Positions 8,383 through 13,513 of a stretch of DNA of 13,513 nucleotides are shown here, one piece after another (the first letter of the stretch is position 1; each line of letters begins with the position of its first letter). Below the pieces are notes generated by a model. That model saw only the letters and a program-made list of their open reading frames with translations, ran no database searches and had not been told where the DNA came from. The DNA is from Zancudomyces culisetae (Eukaryota; Kickxellomycota; Harpellomycetes; Harpellales; Legeriomycetaceae). Position numbers and translations under genes: made by a program. The stretch lies in the NCBI GenBank assembly GCA_001969505.1, contig LSSK01000620.1:1-13513 (forward strand). Reading direction: 5' to 3'.

Positions 8383-9411
8383 CTATTGCACTGGACGTGA
8401 TCCAAGGTTAGCGTATTTTCCACATTCAGTTGTACTTGTGGACGTGTTCGGTGACACTGGAATAATAGGCGCTATTATAGTTGGCTGTAACACTACAGTT
8501 GTGTCTTGTGTTTGTACTGATATAGGCGAGACCTCTGTAACAGTAAGTGTGACTGGTTCACCGGTATCTTCAACGAAATCAATCACTATTGGAACACCCA
8601 CTGTTGGTGAACTCTCAGCTACTTCATTAGCTACCAAAACTTCTTCTGAAGCTGAGACTTCAGAGAATGTTGATATGGTAGGCATCAGTGCTGTAGGAGG
8701 TATTGCGGTGGTTACCTCAGGTGTTAGTAGTGGTAGTGGAGCGCTTGATATCGGTGCTGGTTCAGAAGCTGAAACTGGAGATGGTTCAGGGGCTGAGGCT
8801 GGTAACGCAACTGGGGCTGGTAACGGAGCTGGAGCTGCAGCTGGAGATGGTTCAGGGGCTTGGGCTGGAGCTGGAGCTGGGACTGGTGATGATATTATGG
8901 TGATTACTGACGATGTTGACGTTATAGGAACTGCTGATGATACTGGTACCGTCGAAATTGGTGAAGCATTCGGTGCAACCACTGTTGTTACTGTGTTACT
9001 GTTTTTATAGTTATATCTAATGGTTTGACACTGTAAAAATAGTGATATGGCTGGCAAATCGCTGACAAACATGCCCTCAGGATTTGAGTTGTTTCCAGCT
9101 CCATACCTACCAGCTTCCTGTGTCAAAGTGTATGGTTTACTATCACAAAGTACTTGATAGGTATTGTAAGTAGAAAAAATAGGAATAGTCTGATTAGTGG
9201 ATCGAACTTTAATGTTATCAAGAGTATCCTGAATTGTGTTATAATTCACAACTAATGTATTGAATGGCACATCCTGAGTTGGAAATGATGAGTAACCTTC
9301 TGGTGACCAAACGTACTGTTGCAGACCACCATTGGGCAAAGATGCCATCAGTATGGCCTTTGGATTATCAAATCCTGTGTATGTGCTAACGGTACCACCT
9401 AATGTTGACAT
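8383..9411 (-). CDS. Unknown family member 2: two-Cys N-terminal domain with Pro/Ala-rich tail
   Basis: Complete 342-residue ORF from ATG 9411. Residues 1-149 are the same domain as in the other two members, with cysteines at 89 and 128, and are nearly identical to the third member except for codons 61-84. The tail (150-342) is unlike either paralogue: a Pro/Ala-rich stretch (about 175-235, with PAPAPAQAPEPSP and LPAPVALPASAPEPSP), then an acidic, Thr/Val-rich part containing TLTVTEVSP, and a short end with one extra Cys (ECGKYANLG). The TVTEV motif also occurs in the first member's tail and may be a shared tail element. There is no signal peptide and no C-terminal hydrophobic anchor. An in-frame TAA two codons before the ATG fixes the start unless an upstream exon splices inside the ORF. 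The opposite strand is also open over much of this span, a by-product of the repetitive composition. Function unknown. Confidence 0.8.
   Translation of the reverse strand: MSTLGGTVSTYTGFDNPKAILMASLPNGGLQQYVWSPEGYSSFPTQDVPFNTLVVNYNTIQDTLDNIKVRSTNQTIPIFSTYNTYQVLCDSKPYTLTQEAGRYGAGNNSNPEGMFVSDLPAISLFLQCQTIRYNYKNSNTVTTVVAPNASPISTVPVSSAVPITSTSSVITIISSPVPAPAPAQAPEPSPAAAPAPLPAPVALPASAPEPSPVSASEPAPISSAPLPLLTPEVTTAIPPTALMPTISTFSEVSASEEVLVANEVAESSPTVGVPIVIDFVEDTGEPVTLTVTEVSPISVQTQDTTVVLQPTIIAPIIPVSPNTSTSTTECGKYANLGSRPVQ
8775..8860 (-). repeat. Degenerate tandem repeat in the Pro/Ala-rich tail (66-bp period)
   Basis: The 20-base string CTGGAGATGGTTCAGGGGCT (plus strand) occurs at 8775 and again at 8841, 66 bases or 22 codons apart, with GGCTGGTAAC units between. 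On the coding strand this gives repeated APEPSP-type segments, so the tail grew by in-frame duplication. Confidence 0.7.
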
Positions 9412-9563
9412 TTTTTATTCTTGCTATAAAGTGCAACTCGGATGGGGATGATTATTGAAGATAAATTTAATAAGGATCTAAAGTAGGATTGTGTTATTAG
9501 AAGTATATATCTAATTGTGATGTATGAATATATCTAGAGAAGATTGTCACACATATTTATATG
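8966..9563 (-). repeat. Inverted duplication, left arm
   Basis: Reverse-complement match of 12463-13056. It covers the TATA element, the 5' leader and codons 1 to about 149 of the second family gene. From about 9536 to the ATG only two differences were seen by eye, and one in codons 1-60. A cluster of 18 differences lies in 9160-9231. Similarity decays upstream of 9536 with a few indels and disappears beyond 9563. On the coding side it stops at the end of the conserved domain. Confidence 0.9.
9554..9561 (-). promoter_or_regulatory. Probable TATA box of family member 2 (TATAAATA)
   Basis: Reads TATAAATA on the minus strand, about 143 bases before the ATG. It is conserved at nearly the same distance in the duplicated copy before the third member, while bases around it have changed. 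That pattern supports a functional element. Confidence 0.5.
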
Positions 9564-12462
9564 ATTTTTATCAACTGTGTGTTCAACGCTCAAGGTAGTT
9601 TCCCAAATTAGTCAGTTTATTGTTGCTTATTAGATTTGGGGGTTATCTTGTTTTGTTGTAAAGTTATTATTTTCATATACACTATTAGTATGTAGATGTT
9701 GGTTTAAGACCGTTTTCGAATAATTGGTTCCTTTAAAAGTATTGCTAATTTATACATCAATTAGTAGCCAAACATTTCTCCATATCTTTAATAATTTTTT
9801 AATACTTTTGTAGAGCTCAATATTAAAGCTTGCCATTAACTTTGGCTTTGTATTCAACCCAGCACCCCGCTAATTAGTGATGTAAAACAACAATTATTCA
9901 CCTAAAAATCTATTCCAATAACCGGTAAATACTTTAGAGTTGGCTGGTCCAGTTAGCCCTCTCCTCTTTGTTATTAAGTACTCTTTAGTTCGTGTATCAA
10001 GTACTTTATTTTTGAGAAGTAGACTTTCATTTTCCTGAATAAGCCCCTCCCCCCCAAATAGTTCCTGATATTAATAGTATTCTTTTATTAACACCCCTAC
10101 AAAAGTTTATAAAAAAAAAAGTAATATTTTTTAATTTAATCCCAACAATCAGTGGGCTGGAAAATCAACTTGGACTGGAAGTTGGCGGTATGTATCATAT
10201 CACCAATTATTATCTTTTTTTTAATAAAAAAACAGCTTGGAAAACACTTTGTGGGTTCAGGAGTAGAACATCCAGGTATTGTAGTTCCTACCCAAGAATC
10301 TCTTCTTTTTTTTAGGAGTAAAAAACGTACAAATTTTACAATTTTAAACACATTCAAGCATCTATTTCCATACATATGCTTGTAAAAATTACGTTTTCAA
10401 GGATGTTGGCTTGAGAATGTAGTAAAATGTATCTATATTTACCACAAGGTTAGCTGTACGCTTTTTATAATTGTAAAATTAAGCAATTCGGCTTTAGGCT
10501 TTTTTTTCAAAAGCCAAAATATACTAAAGCAGAATTCTCGGTGATGTACTTTTAACTGTGTGAATAGATTTAATTCCAGTTACAGTTTGTGCTACTTGAT
10601 CTTTATCATCATATCGCAAAAATGAAAAGGATAAAATGCGGTAAAAGTTGAGCCATGCTAACGCCTGACATATGGTATGACGGACAGAGCAATTTGGATA
10701 ATCTTCATCTTAGCTAGAATGCATACTCAAATTCGGGTCAGCATAACATGAAATTAAAGCTATATGACGGATAATCATGGTATTAAAGACCTATTAGCCG
10801 AGTATTGCAACATTTCCATATGGAGGGGGGGGGGTGGCGGGATCCACAGTATTTATTAATATACTCAAGTATATCAAGAAAAATAAAATGTATTGGTCAT
10901 ATACCTGTACTGGCTCGAGTAGATGATACCCACAATCTATCTCTCGTTTTTAATTGTCAAATGCTACCAAGTTTAGATGGTATAGGTATTTTTTTTCTAT
11001 TTTTAATCACACATCCCCTCTTCTCATCCTGGCTACTGCTTGACTAACCTAGTCTAGGTAAATAATAAACTTGCCTGTTGTGAGATATTGATTGATTCGA
11101 CCAGAATACACTCCACACTAAACACAAAAGCATGATCAGCCCCAACATTTCTTCTTGAGAATCTTATTTTTATCTTAAGACTTACCTTTAATCTCTAAAA
11201 ATTAGCTGGCTTTAATAGGACTACCCACAAAGCAAATTTTCAAATCCATTGTAAACAACCTACAAATAGCTCATTATAGCGAATACATAGCCTTCTTGGG
11301 TCACACTTTCGCTAAAGTGAAATACAAAAATCCTTCATATGAAATTTCTCGGGAGCAGATGAAGCCCATTTAACAAGTTTTGGCATACTTAGTACAGTAT
11401 ACATTTATATGTTTTATATTGAGATCAATTGTCTACATCGGAAAGGTGCACTAGTACAAAGTGTGTTTGCAAACGCCATTGATACTGTGTATACTTAACA
11501 CCCTAATTGGGCTTAGACGTATAAGCATATCTATGTCTTTAGAAGCTTGTCTAGCCTTATATCTTTAGTACAACTTTTATTAGCAGACTGTCAAAATTCA
11601 CGCTTCATATATATATATATATATATATGTATACGTATATAAATAGTTATTTAAACTTCTGCGCACTTATTGCTAAATAGGTAGAGTGGTTTTCTTTTTT
11701 TTTTGAAAAAGAGTAATTGTGTTTTTGATTTTAGCCAATTCAATATAATGTGGATAAAGAATTATCCACTTTATCAAGGGCTCTTTCTCTCTGAAACAAT
11801 AGAATTATTAAATAGGTAAGAAACTCGTATGGTAAAAACAGAAATGAAAAGAACAGAGTACTTTATGATAAGTCAAGTTAAAAAAATAGGAATCGAGTGG
11901 GTACTTTAAAAACCATAAACACACTAGACATTATTTTGGAGGTGGTAATAGCCTTCCTCTCAATAGTCTTGGTTCTAGATTAAACCGTTACGGAAGGGGA
12001 GGGTTTAAAATAACTCACTTTAATCTGTATCAACACGAAAGAATGTCCAAGCAAAGCTGCCTCCTTGAATTTCAGCAAAAACACAATAATTGTATTGGCT
12101 GATTGATTTCGTTTGATTCAAAATTTTGACGAGGAGTTGATGTTTTTTATCTGGGGGAGGAACATCATTCTTTAAACCTCATCAATAGCCTAAATGGAAG
12201 AAAGGAAATGAAACATGGGACACAGAAAATTTGTACTGGACTAATTAAAATATCAAACTAAATAAAACCAAATCGAGAGTAAGTAAAGTAAAGACAAGAA
12301 CAAGCCAAATCAAATCAAAAGAAAAAAAGCAAAACAAGATTAATCAACATATTGAAACACTACTTTTATGGCATAATATCTGGTTGTTTAACAAACAGTG
12401 TTGTGTGCCTACATCAGAAAAGATTCTCTTCTATTTTTATAAAGCATAGTCACCAGCGGAAC
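9564..12462. other. 2.9-kb AT-rich spacer between the arms of the inverted duplication, no gene recognised
   Basis: No ORF with a convincing start, composition or domain was found; the few 70-80 codon open stretches (around 10140-10385 and 10805-11047) look accidental. Visible structure includes a C-run (10049-10055), a run of ten G (10825-10834), a GGCTTTT/AAAAGCC hairpin near 10499-10518, an (AT)11 tract, and an 8-bp stem GTGGATAA/TTATCCAC with a 4-base loop at 11750-11769. Around 12260-12340 the plus strand is A-rich and almost free of T, just upstream of the third gene's promoter, where it might exclude nucleosomes. No transposon ends or target-site duplications were identified. Confidence 0.5.
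11607..11640. repeat. (AT)11 microsatellite followed by the palindrome TATACGTATA
   Basis: Eleven AT dinucleotides (11607-11628), then a 10-bp perfect palindrome centred on CG (11630-11639). The tract could extrude as a cruciform and is likely length-variable. No function is inferred. Confidence 0.9.
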
Positions 12463-13056
12463 ATATAAATAAGTGACATTTTCCCTCGATATATTCATAC
12501 ATCACAATTAGATATATACTTCTAATAACACAATCCTACTTTAGATCCTCATTAAATTTATCTTCAATAACCATCCCCATCCGAGTTGCACTTTATAGCA
12601 AGAATAAAAAATGTCAACAATAGGTGGTACCGTTAGCACATACACAGGATTTGATAATCCAAAGGCCATACTGATGGCATCTTTGCCCAATGGTGGTCTG
12701 CAACAGTACGTTTGGTCACCAGAAGGTTACTCATCATTTCCAACTCAGGATGTGCCATTCAATACATTAGTTGTGAATTATAACACAATTCAAAATTCTC
12801 TTAACAACATAAGAGCTCGATCCACAAACCAGAGTGTTCCTATTTTTTCCAACTACAACGCCTATCAAGTACTTTGTGATAGTAAACCATACACTTTGAC
12901 ACAGGAAGCTGGTAGGTATGGAGCTGGAAACAACTCAAATCCTGAGGCTATGTTTGTCAGCGATTTGCCAGCCATATCACTATTTTTACAGTGTCAAACC
13001 ATTAGATACAATTATAAAAACAGTAACACAGTAACAACAGTGGTTGCACCTAACGC
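12463..13056 (+). repeat. Inverted duplication, right arm
   Basis: Reverse-complement counterpart of 8966-9563, separated from it by about 2.9 kb. It covers the promoter, leader and conserved domain of the third family gene. The match ends within a few bases of the codons PNA at about 147-149, after which the two tails have nothing in common. Confidence 0.9.
12464..12471 (+). promoter_or_regulatory. Probable TATA box of family member 3 (TATAAATA)
   Basis: TATAAATA about 147 bases before the ATG at 12611, in the same place as in the other arm of the duplication. Conservation next to diverged flanking bases is the main support. Confidence 0.5.
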
Positions 13057-13513
13057 TCCAGCTTCAAGGCCACCAACATCATCCGCAATTCCTCAAGTCC
13101 CAACAGTATCATCAACACCAAAGCCATCAACTCCACTGACTTCAAGGACTCCAACTCCAATAACTTCAAGGGCTCCAACTCCACTGACTTCAAGAGCTCC
13201 AACTCCACTGACTTCAAGAGCTCCAACTCCAACTCCAATAACTTCAAGAGCTCCAACGTCATCTGCGATCGCTATACCCCCAATGTCATCTGCAATCGTT
13301 CCAACTCCAACTCCAACTCCAACTCCAACTCCAACTCCAACTCCAACTCCAACTCCAACTCCAACTCCAACTCCAACTCCAACTCCAACTCCAACTCCAA
13401 CTCCAACTCCAACTCCAACTCCAACTCCAACTCCAACTCCAACTCCAACTCCAACTCCAACTCCAACTCCAACTCCAACTCCAACTCCAACTCCAACTCC
13501 AACTCCAACTCCA
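12611..13513 (+). CDS. Unknown family member 3: two-Cys N-terminal domain with TSRAP and PT repeats, 3' end cut off
   Basis: Open from ATG 12611 to the last base, exactly 301 codons with no stop, so the gene continues outside the window. Residues 1-149 differ from the second member at position 4 (Ile for Leu), at nine positions between 62 and 84, and at Ala112 for Gly; the cysteines (89 and 128) and NYNTIQ are kept. The tail is Pro/Thr-rich: a linker (150-173), five TP[LI]TSR[AT]P-type units (about 174-215), a short [15 protein letters not shown] segment, then an uninterrupted PT dipeptide run from about residue 231 to the edge. There is no signal peptide. The start is supported by the paralogues and by an in-frame TAA two codons upstream. 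A long PT run would be a stiff, extended and possibly O-glycosylated stalk if the protein reaches the secretory route, which the N-terminus does not show. Function unknown. Confidence 0.8.
   Translation, partial: MSTIGGTVSTYTGFDNPKAILMASLPNGGLQQYVWSPEGYSSFPTQDVPFNTLVVNYNTIQNSLNNIRARSTNQSVPIFSNYNAYQVLCDSKPYTLTQEAGRYGAGNNSNPEAMFVSDLPAISLFLQCQTIRYNYKNSNTVTTVVAPNAPASRPPTSSAIPQVPTVSSTPKPSTPLTSRTPTPITSRAPTPLTSRAPTPLTSRAPTPTPITSRAPTSSAIAIPPMSSAIVPTPTPTPTPTPTPTPTPTPTPTPTPTPTPTPTPTPTPTPTPTPTPTPTPTPTPTPTPTPTPTPTPTPTPTP
13130..13256 (+). repeat. In-frame 24-30 bp repeat coding for TP[LI]TSRAP units, five copies
   Basis: Units of 24 bases (ACTCCACTGACTTCAAGAGC plus TCCA) alternate with 30-base variants that carry an extra ACTCCA and ATA for CTG. 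Near-identity between units 3 and 4 points to recent duplication. Confidence 0.85.
13301..13513 (+). repeat. Perfect hexanucleotide repeat (CCAACT), 35.5 copies to the window edge
   Basis: 213 bases without a single deviation, coding for a Pro-Thr dipeptide run and reaching the last base. Total length is unknown because the window stops inside it. Absence of any substitution implies rapid turnover by slippage, or assembler collapse or extension of a longer array. Confidence 0.97.

Noticed and set aside
8336-9010. Long plus-strand open frame of about 224 codons opposite the second family gene
   Set aside because: It starts at GTG, and its Gly/Ala-rich sequence is the reverse complement of the Pro/Ala-rich tail. 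The minus strand encodes the domain conserved in two paralogues.
10136-10385. Overlapping open frames on both strands in the spacer
   Set aside because: Both are short, T/A-run driven and unrelated to any gene I know; no start context or repeat supports them.
10805-11047. Plus-strand open frame of about 80 codons containing a GHIPVLARVDD segment
   Set aside because: It begins at TTG and includes a ten-G run just after the first ATG. A remnant of a mobile element is possible but nothing confirms it.
11750-11769. Hairpin GTGGATAA/TTATCCAC considered as a terminator or small RNA
   Set aside because: The stem is only 8 bp and AT-rich, not next to any gene end, and such dyads are expected by chance in AT-rich spacers.
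8966-13056. Inverted arms considered as terminal repeats of a transposon
   Set aside because: The arms contain gene promoter and coding domain, the spacer has no transposase-like ORF, and no flanking target duplication was found.
13272-13508. Minus-strand open frame coding an alternating Glu-Leu run
   Set aside because: It is the antisense reading of the perfect CCAACT hexamer array; the plus frame continues from a conserved domain.

Overview
The window looks like nuclear DNA of an AT-rich fungus. Three things point that way: an Ett1/Nro1 homologue (a family I know from fungi), a Dpp1-type lipid phosphatase interrupted by three short GT-AG introns, and Ser/Thr/Pro-rich proteins of the cell-surface or mucin-like kind. 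I cannot place it more finely from sequence alone. There are no bacterial-type operons, rRNA, CRISPR arrays or recognisable tRNAs. Both ends of the window lie inside in-frame tandem repeats of a coding region, so both terminal genes are cut off. This may simply be an assembly contig that broke at repeats.

Left half (1-6100), all on the minus strand. First comes the 5' part of a gene for a secreted protein with a signal peptide, a Cys- and Thr-rich middle and Gly/Arg-Pro-Thr triplets (1-1055). Next is an intronless ETT1/NRO1 homologue (2740-3903). Third is a four-exon PAP2-superfamily phosphatase resembling Dpp1 (4996-6100); its reconstructed 293-residue protein carries all three catalytic motifs. 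The gaps between these genes are 1.1 to 1.7 kb and hold nothing I can call a gene.

Right half (7036-13513): three members of one protein family that I do not recognise. Each has an N-terminal domain of about 150 residues with two invariant cysteines and the block NYNTIQ, followed by a low-complexity tail that differs completely between members (STP repeats and a basic end; Pro/Ala-rich; TSRAP and PT repeats). None has a visible signal peptide. The first (7036-7944, plus) and second (8383-9411, minus) converge. The second and third (12611 to the window end, plus) diverge and sit on the arms of an inverted duplication of about 0.6 kb. That duplication covers the promoter and the N-terminal domain and stops at the domain/tail junction. 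Inside the otherwise almost identical arms, one 72-base block is highly divergent, which suggests gene conversion or recombination. This family and its mosaic structure are the most interesting part of the window.
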